The notes: a model not told the origin generated them from the letters alone. A stretch of 64,000 bases of DNA from Struthio camelus (GCF_040807025.1 NC_090964.1:2542001-2606000); one strand, 5' to 3'. Shown: positions 1 through 13,318, numbered from the stretch's first letter. Numbers and translations are program-made.

Positions 1-3000
1 AAGTACCAGATATTGATGATGCTAGCCAGGACCAACCTCAGTGTTCCAGGGACCTCCGCTGCTTGCATACGAAGATAAGGTTGTATAATGAAGATTCTTC
101 AAGACCATCCCATTTTGTGGCTGTAGCAAAACTGGGTCTAAAAAGTATGTTCACATTCTGAGGAGGTCTGGAACAGTGAGTTCTTGGGACAGGGCTCTCT
201 AATGGATACAAAAGGGCTGCCAGGTCTTTTTGAGCCCTTGAATGTGGTTAAAGAAAGGCACATACCAGCGTTGTCACATACCACATACAGACTGTCTGCA
301 CCAGGTTTCTGCAGCATCTGGATATAGAAGGTGTAGACCTGATGGTGACTGTAGACCCAGCCCTGCACCCCTTCTTCATGGGAGACTCAAGACATTTGTA
401 GAGAGTTAGTGAGCCTTGATCAGAAAAACTCCCTGATTTTCTTTCTGGCTAGAAAGAGTACTGGAAAGCCTGTGTTTTTCAACAGGCTAAGTGCCAAGAG
501 AAAGCACCTATCTGGCCCAAAGTTACAGCAACCTTCATGGATGTCAGGGGAGAGGGTGGGTCCATGAGACAAGCTGCCCTTCTGTCACAGAAGTAATCTT
601 GCAGGACATTTAAACGTAAATATAAATGTCTGGTTGGTAGTAAATTGACCTGTTTTTCTCCATCCAAACACGGGTGAGAAAGGCTCTTGTCTAGTTATGC
701 CAACATGGCCCAGGAAGCAGTCATCCATGAGAGATCCTGAGAGTACTGTGACTCAGCATTTCTCCCTCCCAGTGCCATCCTGTTGATTCACCACGATAAA
801 ATCCCTGTGCAAGATTCATGAGGATCCAGGCATCTGAGGAATCTGGACAGCTGCTGAAGTGCATATGCTCTGGGCCTAGTGTTGACATGTTGATGATTAC
901 TAACAGTGCACCTTTGGCCACAGATACAGGAAGAACAGGTTCACCACTTTCCCACAGAGATTTTGGTGGAAGTGGCTTAACTAGGGCCTTTCCTTCCCCT
1001 CCAGCCATCAGACACTCAGAAGCTGCATTAAAATTAGAGTACTGCAGGAATGCAGCGCTGAAAACACAATAGTAATGGAAAGTATCTCTATAGTACAAAG
1101 ACTCACCTTAAATCCCAAGGTGTTTAGTGATGCTGTTTGATGACATTTCATGGTGGATCCTTGTGATTAGGGAAACCATTCGGGAAACTGAACTCCTCCC
1201 CAAAGGCAAGGAAGGTATTGTGAAAGCTGTGTTCCTGCTGTTCTCTAGCAGCATGCCTCATGTTGGCTCCTCGGCCTTGCTGTTGGTGGGGAGCCTGGGG
1301 GATAGGCTAAGACAGGGCTAAGCAACTGTCTGTGTCACCAGGCTCAGCACCACCCTCTTGGGCACCAGGCTGCAGGTAGCAAGCAGGACCAGTAGCAAGG
1401 CTGGGTTGGCACTCTTAATCATTGGCAAGCTCAGCTGATACGTACTGAAGGCTCCCCAACATGCCTCATCATCCAGGGGCATCTCAAGGGCCCAGAGCTC
1501 TACTCCTGGGTCCTGGCTGCAGTATGAAGAGTTTTGGCAGCCTGTGATTCTGTGCCCACTGCAGCTGGTTTGCGGGGCAGGGAGGCAAGGGGCCTCCTGG
1601 GGCCCAGTTTAGGAATGGGGAAAATGATACTGAGATAAGAGAGGCCAAAGCCCACTGCCTGGAGGTGTCTATTCCCCTGGGTGGCAGAGGTCAGACTTTG
1701 GAAATGGCAGCTAAGTCACAACTGTTGAAGAAGAGTCCTCTCAGGAGTCCAGAGATGAACCCTGTTCCAGCACTGACCACGGATTTTGAGACCTCCTGCA
1801 CCCACAGCCTCCAGGAGGAGAGGGACAGTGACTTCCTCTGGGTGCCTGTGGCCAATTCCACACATCAGATACACTGTGGAGGAAGTCTCTCCCCAGGGCA
1901 GAAGGGACTCATGGGTCTCTCAATGTGCATTCACAGTACTTGTTCCCAGTTCAGCTCTCATCATTATGAAGATGGAGATTTGGTTGCTTGTATGGATTCA
2001 GGTCCTCTAGCTGACAGCATTCAGACGAGGATGAGAAGCGGAGATGTATCTTCCCAAGGCAGGCCCTCTCCTTAGTGCATCCTCCAGTAACATCCCTGAG
2101 GACCCCACCTGGTCACTGTCATTAGCAGAGGTGTCTACTGGCTGCAGTGGTCTGCATGGGATTGCTCCTGGCCTCCAGGTAGGCTACTTAGCTGCTATTG
2201 GGGGGACATCTGGGGAACACAGGCTCCTAGTATTGGTGCTGGCACCCTGCTTTGGGTTTTGGAAACCCAGCACCCTTTCTCCGAGCCAAGAGACAGCCCC
2301 TCTACCCATGCCACTGGCCTTGGAAGAGGAAGCACAGAATTCTCATCATGCAATAGTGCGACCAATAGAGGCATACTTACTATACACCATGAAGCATACT
2401 CCTAGGCCTCACATGCCACAAGCTGTCAGCTACATTTGGATGATGAACTACTACTGGAAGGAAAGCACAAGGGTGCTCAAGAGGGTAAACTCCTTATCAC
2501 CCAGCAGGACTGATAAGAGGCAGACAAGAGAGATGTGAGGGGAATACTGGGGAACAAGCTGAGCTGAGGGGAAATAAAGGGCAACAAAGATTGTACCTGA
2601 ACCAACTTCTGGGTAGGGGCTCCAGTACTAGAATGGGATGATGAGTGGAAAACCAGGGAATGACAAATGTTAGACTTCCAGATTAGTCTGGGAGACAGCC
2701 TGCCCTCTGTGGGTGGTGCAGAAGTGGCATGGCTGCACCTGATGACACAGTGGTAGTGAAAACAGAGCTGCAATTGTCTGGGCAGATATCTGGGAGAAGA
2801 AAAACTTACTGTTGTGGGGCTAAGGATTTACAAAGATCTGTCCCCAGAAAGGAAACATGATACATGACCTAGAGGAAAAGAGGAGAAATAAGGGAGCTAT
2901 GGTTGCTCTGAGGAGAAGGAACAATTTTTTGGTTTTTGTGCATGGAGGCTTAATGCGGTCAATCGAGGCATCAGATTAAAAGACAGAAAAGGACCAGTGG

Positions 3001-3589
3001 GTGTGGGGATGTAAAAAGGGGAGGAAGACAGACCCAGCCCTGGACTAGACTGGGAAGGTTTTGAGCAGAAAGTACACAATTGGCAGGGTTGACAGGAGTG
3101 AAGTAGGGGAACCTGAAGGGAAAAAGAGACTAGAAGTGGGCACAAACTGTTCAGGAGCTGAAACAGGAAGGGGGCAGACCCAGAGGGGAGGGGAGGAGGA
3201 GGCATGTCAGAGGTGACACTGCTGGCGTTGTGTACGTGCATAGGGAGGGCTCCAGAAGGCTGTCTTGCCTGTGGGCAGAGAGGAAGAGGAGACTAGGTTA
3301 ATGGTGGGAGGTAAGCAGCGATTTCCTTCTCCAAACTCTCTTTCTTACACTGAAAACTATCACTGTGGGGTGGCAGCCTCCTCGTCTTATGGTACTTGAC
3401 AGAAAAGGTTAATTTCCAGGGTGCAGGGTGATCATAGTATGGGCAGATGTGACCAGAGGTGATGAGGTGGAGAGAGAGGGGTGATAAACATCCATAAAAT
3501 CATGAGTAGTATGGGGAAGCAACAGCAACTGTCACATGCCTCACAATAGAGGACCCATATGGGCGTAGAAGGTTTAAACAAACAAAAGC
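1..3589. other. Noncoding stretch, nothing recognised
   Basis: I recognise no gene or repeat family here. The open frames of 125-164 codons at 721-1098 (minus), 1665-2075 (plus) and 2044-2538 (plus) show no familiar domain. The frame at 1665 begins with GTG. Sequence from about 2.5 to 3.3 kb is rather purine-rich on the plus strand. Confidence 0.5.
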
Positions 3590-3850
3590 AGCTCATGCAG
3601 TTTATGCCCAGCTTGGAAACGTGAGGAGTGAATGGCTACAGGATGCCACAAACACCAGAATCATGAGTTCAAAAAGGGATTAGACAAACTCTCAGAGAAA
3701 GGATTTCTCAGGAGCTATTAAAAATGTCTGAGTCATCTTCCAGTTGAGCAAGTCTCTAAACTGACTCTTCAGATATTGCTATTCTGTACTGCTTTGTTTC
3801 TATGGTGAGCTTTAATGAGGTGTCTAAGTTGATCTAGCAGCTTGCTGCTG
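3590..3850 (+). mobile_element. Decayed CR1 3' fragment (ancient)
   Basis: The stretch reading 'ttcaaaaagggattagacaaa' followed by 'ggagctattaaaaatg' resembles the 3' part of old amniote CR1 elements, which encode a 'FK..LD' end and then a conserved 3' UTR. No octamer tail remains and both boundaries are approximate. The call is by family resemblance only. Confidence 0.45.
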
Positions 3851-4849
3851 ATGATACATGCAGTTCTGCTACCCTTCTCCTGACCCTGCTTGTGAGCCTG
3901 CACTGCTTCTGTTGCACCAGTTCTGACGTTTGTTCAATTCATTAAACTGGCAGAAAATTAACTCAGAGAGTGAATGGTTTTCTGCTAGGTTAGTGAGTTG
4001 AATCAGCCTCCTGGTTTCTGAATTAGTGGTATCCATCAAGTCAAAATTCCTTGCTTTTCTCTGCAAGGAAGACTAAAATGTTGTCTTTTTAAAGGGAAGT
4101 TGAGATTCTCATGCTAACACCTGATTCAAGGAATTCAGGCTTGAAGTATTTATAACATCAGAGTCTTGATAAGATCATCGTAATTATTTCATTAGCTTCT
4201 AAAAGCTCCTGACAAGGGTGGAGCCTTGCCTGTGCTAGGTGTCACACAGAGTTTAGGAGTACTGTTTAACACAGTAAGCAGGAAAAGAAACAGATGGTTG
4301 GTTGTGTGGGCAGCAGTGCTGTACAGCTTGTTACTCTTACATCATTATCAGCACTTTATATAGCAACCAGTCTAAGTCATTTGTCTAACTGTTTCTTGTT
4401 TCTAGGATCAGCAGGATACTACCATGGACTCCCTCAGGAGCCCACATCCATATCAAGGTACAGGAACAAAGGCATTGCTCTCTGAGAAGCAAGCAGCAAC
4501 ATCAGTAGATCAATGTCTTAGTCAGTTCATACCACTGGCATCTTCCTCTTGCTCAAAAAGCATATGCTATGGGATTGTAGTGCGAGTACCGTGTCTTCCT
4601 CAGACAGAGGATCTTCATCTCTACCTTCATCATAATCATAAGGAACCAGAACCTGGCATATCTGGAGAACACCAGGATTGGGAGTGGCAGCTGCTGGGAG
4701 TAATAAACAGGATCTGCACACACTGAGAGCTAGGTTTGTCTGAATGTATTAGATATCTCCAGTACAAACTCCTCCATACAAGTCACTCATTTTAGTCTCC
4801 CTTTGTAGCCAGTGGAGGTCTTGTTGTTAAAGTTAGGTGAGTTTAGGTG
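3851..4849. other. Noncoding stretch, nothing recognised
   Basis: No repeat family or convincing exon is visible. The short frames at 4294-4485 and 4424-4726 have no recognisable domain. Confidence 0.5.
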
Positions 4850-5625
4850 GCCCCTTCCTGGAGCAGACATCTTAAAAATTTCAGCTGAATTAGGCATACA
4901 CATGGGACCTGATAAAGTGCATTCAAGGGTGCTGAGGACGCTCGCCAATGTCATTGCGTGTTCACTCTCTGTCACCTTTGAAAGGTGGTGGTCATCAGGG
5001 GAAGTTCCTAATGTTTGAAAAAAAGGCAAATGTCATACCTGTCATCCAGAACTGAAAGAATGAGGATCCAGGCAACTATGGGCTGGTCAGTCTCACCTCT
5101 GTCCCTGCAATGATTGTTCAGCACATCCTGGACGCTATTTCCAAGCATACGAAGGACAAGAAAGTGACCGGGAGCAGGCAGCAAGGGTTTACCAAGGGCA
5201 AATCATGTCTAACCAACCTGATTGCCTTCTACAATGAGACATCTGGCCGTATGGACAAGGGGAGAGCACTGGATGTTGTACTAATTGATTTTAGCAAGGC
5301 CTTTAGCATGGTCTCCCGCAGTCTCCTTATAGTCAAATTGGTGACATATGGACCAGATAAGTGGAGTGTGAAGTGGGTGGAAAAACTGCTGGAGCTTTGG
5401 GCTTAAAGAGTTGTGATCAACAACACAAAGTCCAACTGACATCTGGTTGCTAGGGATATCCTTCATGGATGCACACTGAGGATGATACTGTTTAATGTCT
5501 TTATTATTAGCCTGGACAAGGAGATAGTGTGCAAGTTTGCAGGCAAGAGCAAATTGGGGAGAGCTACTGCTATGCTGCAGGGCAGGGACTAAGAGGGACC
5601 TTGACAGGCTGGGGAAAAGGGCCTT
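4850..5625 (+). mobile_element. CR1 LINE fragment, ORF2 reverse-transcriptase part, decayed
   Basis: Translation of the plus strand gives ordered CR1 reverse-transcriptase blocks with frameshifts between them. 'MGPDKVHSRVLRTLAN' and 'SSGEVP' lie near 4.9-5.0 kb. '[19 protein letters not shown]' and 'DVVLIDFSKAF' lie in the 98-codon frame 5110-5406. A degraded catalytic region ('KFAGKSKLG'-like, in place of FADD) is near 5.53 kb. Both ends are truncated and no 3' octamer tail is present, so the copy is dead and of intermediate age. Confidence 0.85.
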
Positions 5626-6974
5626 CCTCTCAGTGGCAATTGCTGGCAACAGAGCTGTTGTGAAAATATGACTGCTGCCACCAGAAGCTGGACATGGTGT
5701 ATGTGAGCATACAGAAAACCTGGAAAACCTGGAATACAGAAAACATAGAGAAAACCTGGCTGAGAGGGCTTTTAACTTCATCACTGTTGAAACAGAAGGA
5801 AGAAATGTAAGTTAGTAGTGAATGAAGCCTAAATGCAAAATTGCAGTTACTGACAACCGTACAAAAAATATGCCTTTTCACTGGCCTTTTCAACAGAAGG
5901 ATCTTGGCTGGATTAAAACAGAACTCAAAAAAGTTAAATGAATTTTGCTGAAGCTGTTGGGAATTCCTTACCTCTGAGTCATATGAGCTCAGTAGAGCAT
6001 CTCTAACTGGAGTGTCATAAGGGAAATTGCATGGGAACCATAACTACAGCCACCATTCCTGGCACTCCTTCAAGGGCACTCAAGGTTTACTGCAAAAGGA
6101 GTATGACTTATGCTGGTTGCCATATATAACATTTGTTCCTTCCTGCCCCCACTCACAAGGAACTATCTTTTGATGATTTAGCATAGCAGTGTTGCTTCAG
6201 CCACATGCTTTACATGGCCATCTTCCCTTCACAGTGCAAGACTTGTTTAGGTTTGTCCTGGGAGGACTGATCAGATTAAACTTTCCTTATCTTGCCTACC
6301 TTCAGGATAGGAATATCCTTTGCTGAAATTTTATTTCAGTGTGCTGCTGTGAACACACATGCTTTGACTTTTATTTAATTCTTCTGTTTTTAATTACACA
6401 CTGTCACTGAAATAACTGTATCTGCTGGGACCACTATAATATACCTCTATGCAAATAAAAAAAAGCGTGAGAGGCACTTCTGTCATGCAGCCCTTGTGTA
6501 CCTTCTGTGAAATGCATTTGTGTACTCTTGACTCCACGGACCATTAATGACATAGTAAATATGGACATTGATCTCCGTGACATGATAGCCTCCTCCTTTC
6601 AACTCAAAAGCTGTGGGGTGTTATTTATCTTTCATTTATGATCCTTAGCTAGTGTTTTCCTGTGGCAGTTCCATATCACAGGTTTTTCAAATATGATTTC
6701 CTGAAGCACTGTATCAAATATTTACCAACATTAAGAATGGTGCAATATTAGACCATGTGCTTTTCTGAACTGGCCTACGATCTAATCAAACAAAGGGCCT
6801 AGCTTGTTTGCTCTTTATTATCTCATTAAAAGCCCAAAGAAGACCAAAGAACAGTAGTTGTTCATCTACCAGGCTATGATATTTTGCCATTCTTTTCATC
6901 ACTGGAAGTTTTAAAGAGTAGTACCCACCATTCTAACCATAACTACAATATTGTGGTATCCAATTTGGGACATT
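5626..6974. other. Noncoding stretch with short local repeats
   Basis: Nothing gene-like is seen. A small imprecise repeat of 'gaaaacctgg' units occurs at about 5710-5760. Confidence 0.5.
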
Positions 6975-7955
6975 ATGGTCTGGATGGGTGGACAGTATGA
7001 CAGCAAGTGGAGTACTGCAGGGGTATATCCTGGGACCTGTCCTGTTTAACATCTTCATCAATGACCTGAAGGAGGTGATAGACTGCATTCCTGTCAAGTT
7101 TGCAGATGACACTGAACTTGGGGGACCAGTACATACACTCCAGGGCAGGGCTACCATTCAGAGACTTAGACAAGCTGGAGGAATGGGACAGCAGGAACTT
7201 TATGAAATGCAACAAAGGACAAATACAAAATCCTGCACCTGGGAAGGAAGAATCCATTGCAATGATACAGACTGGGGATTGACTGGCTGAGTAGCAGCTC
7301 TGCTGGATGAGACCTGGGGGTCTTGGTAGACAGCAAGCTGAACATGAGCTGGCAGTGTGCCCTGGCAGCAAAGAAGGCTGAGAGCATCCTGGGCTATATT
7401 AACAGAAGCATAGCCAGTAGATCAAGGGAACTGATTATCCTGCTCAAATCAGCACTTGTTACACCACATCTAGAATACTGTGTCTAGTTTTGGGCCTCTT
7501 AGTACAAGAAAGACATTGATAAACTGGAGTGAGGTCGGGGGGGGGGGCACCAAAATGGTCAGGGGACTGGAGCACTTGCCTCAGGAGGGTAGAGGGAGAA
7601 GCTGAAGGAACCAGGCTTGCTCACTCTGGAGAAGAGAAGGCTTTGGGGGAACCTAACAGCAGTTCCCACCTCAGGACCTATGAAGAAGTAATCAAGGAAA
7701 CAGCCCAGCTCTTCACAGCTGTGAGTGGTAGGAAGATGAGAGACAACAGGCATAAGTTGAAACAAGAGAGATGCCAACTGGATTTAAGGAAAATCTTTTT
7801 CACCATGAGGACAGTCCAGCATTGGAACAGATTGCCCAGAGTTGTGCATCCTCATGCTTGGAAGGCCTAATAAAACCCTGAGTAACCTGGTCTAGTGTGG
7901 ACTAGAGATCTCCAGAGGTCCCTTCCAACCTGAATTATTCTGATTCTGTATATTG
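6975..7955 (+). mobile_element. 5'-truncated CR1 LINE, moderately decayed
   Basis: The element starts inside the reverse-transcriptase domain. The frame 6988-7290 reads '[16 protein letters not shown]' and then 'KFADDTELGG', which includes the catalytic FADD box. It continues through the C-terminal region with frameshifts ('RTVQHWNRLPR' near 7.82 kb) to the CR1 3' UTR, ending 'agaggtcccttccaacctgaattattctgattctgt'-like in two imperfect octamers. A G-run at about 7538-7546 interrupts the C-terminal region. The 5' truncation and 3' octamer end are as expected of CR1 retrotransposition. Confidence 0.92.
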
Positions 7956-10105
7956 TATATTCCCACATCTGAGCAAGGAATGGCATGCTTGCTATCAGTG
8001 CCTCTGTAGATACTTCTAATCAGGAGTAATCAACTAATCTAATCAACTGCTCCAAGGCTACCTCTGGCTTCAAGGTTTAGGACCGTGCATTAGGCCACCC
8101 AAAGACACTGTGGAGGAGCTCCCTAAGTGGAATCCAGGCCAAAGTTCAGCATTGCTTGGGCAAACCAGTGAATAGGCATCGTTGCTAAGCTTTTGCGGGA
8201 ACACCACGACCTGAGTACTCACTTCTACTGTGACTTCCTGAAACACGAGTTAGGAACAGAATCAGTAGCTCATAAGGAACTTCTCTGAAGGCATGCCGTT
8301 CTTTAGTAGGCAGCAAATCATATGGTGGCAAGACAAGCCTACAGCTCTCAGCAGAGGCTAGTACAAAGTGAGAGACTCCAGCACTATGATGGCCAGGCTG
8401 CTGGAGGGGAGGAGGAACAATCTTTGGTTCTCCCATTAAGGCCACCACTAAGGAACCAAGACCTTCATTCTGGGATTTTGCTTGTGACTCAACTCTCATT
8501 TACTTGGTTTATCTTTTATTCCGTTGCCCCACTTGGGTCTTTTTTTGTTATTTTTAAACTGTAGAACAGGTATGTTTGTGGAATTAAATATGTGTGCTGT
8601 TTTGCTTCTCTGTACTTCTGGTCCCCTCAGCTCACAGTGCTGTGCCAGATTAGCAGACAGGACACAGGTCCAGAAATCACTCAGTGCAGGCGGGATGGAC
8701 AGCATCAAAAGGAAAAGGAGACGCAACTTAGGAGATATCTAGATAAAGTGTCTTCATGAGGAAACTTTTGCTTATAGTGTAGTAAAGGTCTACATGGGTC
8801 TGATCTCATGGCTTGTGGGATCACACACACCTCGGGCTGTGACTGTCTTCCAGATTGAGGACAGGAAAAAATTCCTGAGGGAGTGGGGGAATGTCATGTC
8901 ATGGGTACTCTCATACTATTGCTTATGCTGTATGGCTGCTGGAAACTTTTCAGTGTGCTCTTTGTTTTGGGGGATTCAGCCACTGCTGGCATCATTGCTG
9001 GATCATGAAAAAGCAGTCTTGTCTTGCTGTGCCAGTGTCAAATGGAAAAGCTCCTCCAGCTCCTCCTATAGCTTGCAGAGGATGCAAAGAGCCCCAGTGA
9101 TGTGAACCTACTGATATGAAGCTTGCCTTTGAACATCTGCTCTTCTGTACTCAAATGATGACAGCAGGCCACTGTTCTACATGAGCTCAATGACTGACTG
9201 AAACCCTGATGTGGGCCTCTACTGCTCAGGGAGGTCTGCCTCAGGCCTATGATGAGAAAGTTTATTCTAAAATAACATGGACTATGTCCCTTGGGGAAGA
9301 ACTGGATCCTTGTTTGTCTCCTTTAGAAGATGCCAAAGTTCTGGAATATGCATTGTCCTATACTAAGCTAGGAGACCTTCCCATAGTCTCTGCAAATGGT
9401 CCTTCAGGTGACAAGGCCCTGCAGGATCCTGGAGCGGTATCTCTTCCGATTCCTGTAGTCCCATAGGTCTCCTGCAGCAGAGACAATATGAGACTGTATA
9501 TCTCATTATTTTAGCAGTGATGGTTATGCTATCCCTTGGGGATGCCTTGCATATCTCAGCTACCACCAGACCAACACCGGCCTGGCTGTGCCATACTGTC
9601 TGCCTCACAATGGTAGTCACTGGGAGTGGCCTGGCTCCCCAGGACTTAAGGAACTATCCAACTATCCTGGATGCAGCAATGGCAGCACAGAAGGGAGTCT
9701 GGAGCTGCAGGTTATGCATGGGTTATAAACATATACGTGTGTGTGTGTATTTATATATATGTGGGTTATATAGTCTTTACACAGGTTATAACAGTAAGTT
9801 AAACATTGCCACTCAGCTGTTCACACTAGTTAATGGTTCATGCCTTCCCCAACATGGCCCTGGCCTGTGTCAGCCTGCATGTCGCCACACTGCACAAGCA
9901 CAGTTCAGGAGTCAGTACAGGCCAGAAAACCATTGTCACTTGGCACCCTGGACAAATGCTTGGCAGTATGGACAAACTCTGGAAGCAGAGTGTGGGGACA
10001 TAACCAAACAGTGCCATCAACACCTCTTGAGGTTGACTGTGCTAGGACCTGCTCATTCTTGGGAGGGGACAGGGACAGTATCCCAAGCAGGGCAGCCTTA
10101 ATTGC
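7956..10105. other. Noncoding stretch, small GT microsatellite
   Basis: No gene or repeat family is recognised. A GT run lies at about 9736-9748, next to a short TA-rich tract. Confidence 0.5.
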
Positions 10106-10225
10106 CCTCACAGAATCACAGAATCACAGAATGGACCAGGTTGGAAGGGACCTCTGGAGATCATCTAGTCCAACCTCCCTGCTCAAGCAGGGTCACCTAG
10201 AGCAGATTGTCCAGGAGAGGACTAC
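10106..10225 (-). mobile_element. CR1 3'-end fragment (minus strand)
   Basis: The plus strand shows two to three 'cacagaat' units, the reverse complement of the CR1 octamer tail. They are followed by the conserved 3' UTR complement 'ggttggaagggacctctgg' and 'tcaagcagggtc'. This is a severely 5'-truncated insertion of the avian type. Confidence 0.93.
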
Positions 10226-12111
10226 AGTTCTGTGATCTACACAACTACTTTGCCAGATCATGCAGCATATGGGTGATCCTGAGGCATTACTTTATGGTGC
10301 AAGCCTAGCAGAGGATCAGCAACAGGAAGAAGTTGCTTGGCTGTGCAGCAAATGCAAAGAGAGGCTGAAAAGCTGTGGTATACCTGGGCCGTGGTGGAGT
10401 GTGTTGGGATGGCCAGGGTCAATGGATGATGGAGATGAATTTGGGCAGGCTAAAAGATAGATGAGCTGCCATAAGGACATAGAGGATTATGGGATAATTC
10501 TTCAAAGTAATGCACCCTGATGATATGCAGTATGAACATGATGTTTCTGCTGTAAAATGCCCACAGACTCTGAAAAGATGAATGAAATCTGGGCTGCACC
10601 ACTTGATGTTCTGTCCTTTCTGACTTTTCAACAAAAACCAGGAGTGATCCTCCATATGCTTTCCACCTGCCAAGAGGGGGAAATAATCCTAGCGCTACAG
10701 AAAGGCAGGTTAGAGGGAACCTATTCCACTTTCCAAGCTCTACTCCATTCCTTTGCCACAGAAGAGGGTCCTGACATTGTGATTTCTGACAGATGTTTGT
10801 CTGACCAGTTCTTAAAGACTTCCGGAGACAGTGACTCCACATCCACCCCAACCACCTTACTATGAAGGTTTTTATTGATACTTCACCTAATTCTCCCTTC
10901 TGTGAGTCCCCGATTTCTTGTCTTACCGTCTATGAATACAGAGAACAGATTATTCCCTTCCTCTTGGCAGCTCTCTTTTACCTATCTGAAGACTATTATT
11001 ATCTTGCCTCAGCTTTCACTCTCACAGTTCTTTCAATCTTTTCTCAGAGGTTCACAGTTTCTGTCTCATGTGAAGATTCTCATTTCTCATGGAAGACTGA
11101 AAAAATGGGTTTTTTTATTGTCTCATTCTTAGGCACTTGATCCCATACAGAGAGCCTGGGTGCGCATGGATTAGACACAGCAATGTACAGCTATATTTGC
11201 TGACTTATCTCTAATTCATTTTTCTATGGTTATGGAAGAAACTTACACCAGAACCAAAGAAGGAACCTGTGCTTCTTCAGGCTCCATTCCAAGGTCCCTG
11301 TCACTCCACATGGACACTAAACATATCTCCTGTTTCAGTTTGTGCATGCAAAACACTTAAATAACAGAAATATAAGATCAAGGTAATTTTCAATAATTTT
11401 CATGCTATTTATTTTGTAATATTTCTGCACTGGCTATGCTATTCATGATAAAATGTGTAAAAATAATTTCAAATAAATAGTCTTCTTTCTGGAGTTCACC
11501 AAAAGTGTGGCAGTAAATGCAAAATGCATGATTATGAAGTGTCCACCAAATATATATTTGTTATGTCTTTGTGCCCTGCTGCTTATAGTAAGGCTGTGTC
11601 ACACAATTTCTGAAAAAGTTACTGGTTTTATCAATTCCAAACAGATAGGATACATGCCATAGAAAATGTAGGCATCAGATCCTGTTCTCCAGAAATGTTC
11701 TCTGCCTACATAAATTGCTAATGATATACACCAGAAATACTGAAGTCCTGCAAATATGCACACATCCTCCTTCCATCAGATTACAAAGGCATGGCAAAAT
11801 TGGGCAATATCTCATCATACAAACTGAGCTTTCTAGTTCATACTCTTTCACTTGTTACAAAGCTTACTGCATGTTTTGATCTTACATACACAAAGGATCA
11901 CTGCAGAGACCATAGACAAGTTCTACTATGGGATACAGAATTCCAGACAGAAAGTATCAAATCGGCAAGAAGTTCTCAGTTACATGCACCACACAGGCTA
12001 GCAGCAGAGATGGCAGTTACCACTGCTTACTTTGGGAAAAAAGGTACAGAAAGTCTCCGAGTAGGGCGTAGGCTGTGAGATTGTACAGAAGTCAATAACA
12101 ATAGGAGAGGA
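10226..12111. other. Noncoding stretch; includes probable HTR1D 3' UTR
   Basis: The region directly left of 12112 lies downstream of the HTR1D stop on the minus strand, so part of it is presumably 3' UTR. The 102-codon ATG frame at 10557-10865 matches no family I know. Nothing else is recognised. Confidence 0.45.
11408..11413 (-). other. Candidate HTR1D polyadenylation signal (AATAAA)
   Basis: TTTATT on the plus strand reads AATAAA on the minus strand, about 700 nt past the HTR1D stop codon. Another copy lies at 10871-10876. Neither is followed by a clearly GT-rich element, so the choice is uncertain. Confidence 0.3.
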
Positions 12112-13248
12112 TTAAGACGAGCACTTTTTGAAATGTATTAGTTTTTGGAAAGCCTGTTTAAATTCTTCATTAAAAGCGGTGTAAATGACTGGATTGATCA
12201 ATGAGTTTAAGTAACCTAACCATGTAAAAAAGTCCAGTAGGATAGGATGAAACCAACAGGCATCCTGACAGATCGGCAGGACTAGGGACATGACAAAAAA
12301 TGGCAGCCAGCAGAAAATGAAAGCTCCCAGAATAATGCCTAGAGTTTTGGTGGCTTTCCTTTCTCTTGCAGCAGAAATTCTTTTCCTTTCCAGGACACTA
12401 TCTGCAAGTTTTATTTTAACATGATTGATAAATATTGGGGATCCACCTGAATGGGAATGCCCTTCATGCAGGCTAGAGTTAATGGAGCAGAGAGAAGACC
12501 CAGTAGAGCCAGTAATCAAGTGTGCAGTAGTAAATCGTTTCCCATATAACGAAGGTGGCTTCAGAATCCTGGATCGAGCTGCTACATAAATTCTGCCATA
12601 CAATATTACAAGGAGTACAGTTGGGATGTAGAAAGCTCCACAGGTGGAGTAAATTGTGTAGGGAATCTGATCTGTGTTCACAGTACACTTTGCAATTTCT
12701 TCATGAGCTTTCCCTTGCCTCCAGAAAAGTGGCGGCACAGAAATACTAATAGAGATCATCCAGACCACAGCAATCATGAGTGCTGCTCGGCCAGCAGTCC
12801 GGCGTTTGGCGTATTCCAAAGCATCTGTGATAGCCCAGTATCTGTCCAGTGCAATAACACAGAGGTGTAAGATTGAGGCTGTGCAGCACGTGATGTCTGA
12901 AGATAACCAGATATCACACAACACTTGGCCAAAGGCCCATGTGTGGGTGACAGTGTAAGCAATACTGATGGGCATCACTAGGACAGACACTAAAAGATCA
13001 GTCACTGCCAGGGAACCAATGAGGTAATTTGCAGGTGTGTGGAGCTTTCTAGTCAGAAAAATTGTAATAATGACAAAAACGTTTGCAAGGATCGTTGCCA
13101 AAGTTATAACAGATAGAAGGGCTGACAGTGAAATCTTCAGCCCTAATAGTGTATTTTCATCCAAAGTCAGTGGTGTTTCAGTAAAATTTAATGACTTATT
13201 TGCTGAGCTCTGGAGAGAGAGCTCTGCTGAATGGTTATACTGAGTCAT
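12112..13248 (-). CDS. HTR1D: 5-hydroxytryptamine receptor 1D
   Basis: This is a complete single-exon coding sequence of 378 codons for a Gi/o-coupled serotonin receptor of the plasma membrane. It has seven hydrophobic segments. Three N-glycosylation sites lie before TM1 (Asn5, Asn17, Asn21). Cys111 is the TM3 disulphide cysteine, Asp118 binds the amine, DRY is at 135-137, TM6 carries CWLP and TM7 carries NPVIY. Loop 3 ('[15 protein letters not shown]', '[10 protein letters not shown]') is diagnostic of the 1D subtype rather than 1B. I chose the ATG at 13248 because N-terminal spacing then matches mammalian 1D (377 residues in human). The frame stays open 14 codons further upstream, but that extension has only a GTG. 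The C-terminus ends in FKKCSS and carries a cysteine, as in 1B. No break is seen. Subtype identification is from family knowledge and is secure. Confidence 0.98.
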   Translation of the reverse strand: MTQYNHSAELSLQSSANKSLNFTETPLTLDENTLLGLKISLSALLSVITLATILANVFVIITIFLTRKLHTPANYLIGSLAVTDLLVSVLVMPISIAYTVTHTWAFGQVLCDIWLSSDITCCTASILHLCVIALDRYWAITDALEYAKRRTAGRAALMIAVVWMISISISVPPLFWRQGKAHEEIAKCTVNTDQIPYTIYSTCGAFYIPTVLLVILYGRIYVAARSRILKPPSLYGKRFTTAHLITGSTGSSLCSINSSLHEGHSHSGGSPIFINHVKIKLADSVLERKRISAARERKATKTLGIILGAFIFCWLPFFVMSLVLPICQDACWFHPILLDFFTWLGYLNSLINPVIYTAFNEEFKQAFQKLIHFKKCSS

Positions 13249-13315
13249 TCTCTGCTCTGATTTCACTTTCCAATGTAATCTTCCCTCCACAGTGAAGAAG
13301 GATGTTCACATTTTG

Positions 13316-13318
13316 CTG
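13316..13318 (-). other. Candidate 3' splice acceptor upstream of HTR1D start
   Basis: On the minus strand, 'gttctgcttcag' precedes the HTR1D start codon by about 70 nt. It has a modest pyrimidine tract and ends in CAG. If it is used, the coding exon would begin at 13315, and a 5' UTR intron would run from here to the CpG-island donor at 26483. The role is inferred from position and motif only. Confidence 0.3.

Noticed and set aside
2044..2538. 164-codon ATG frame
   Set aside because: Composition looks random and no domain is seen. Overlapping frames of similar length occur nearby. It might be a pseudogene but there is nothing to support that.
10557..10865. 102-codon ATG frame 1.2 kb beyond HTR1D
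   Set aside because: No known family is recognised, and a longer frame lies antisense to it. It is probably chance.
13249..13290. 14-codon N-terminal extension of HTR1D
   Set aside because: It begins with GTG, which is not a normal vertebrate start. The ATG at 13248 aligns exactly with the mammalian N-terminus.
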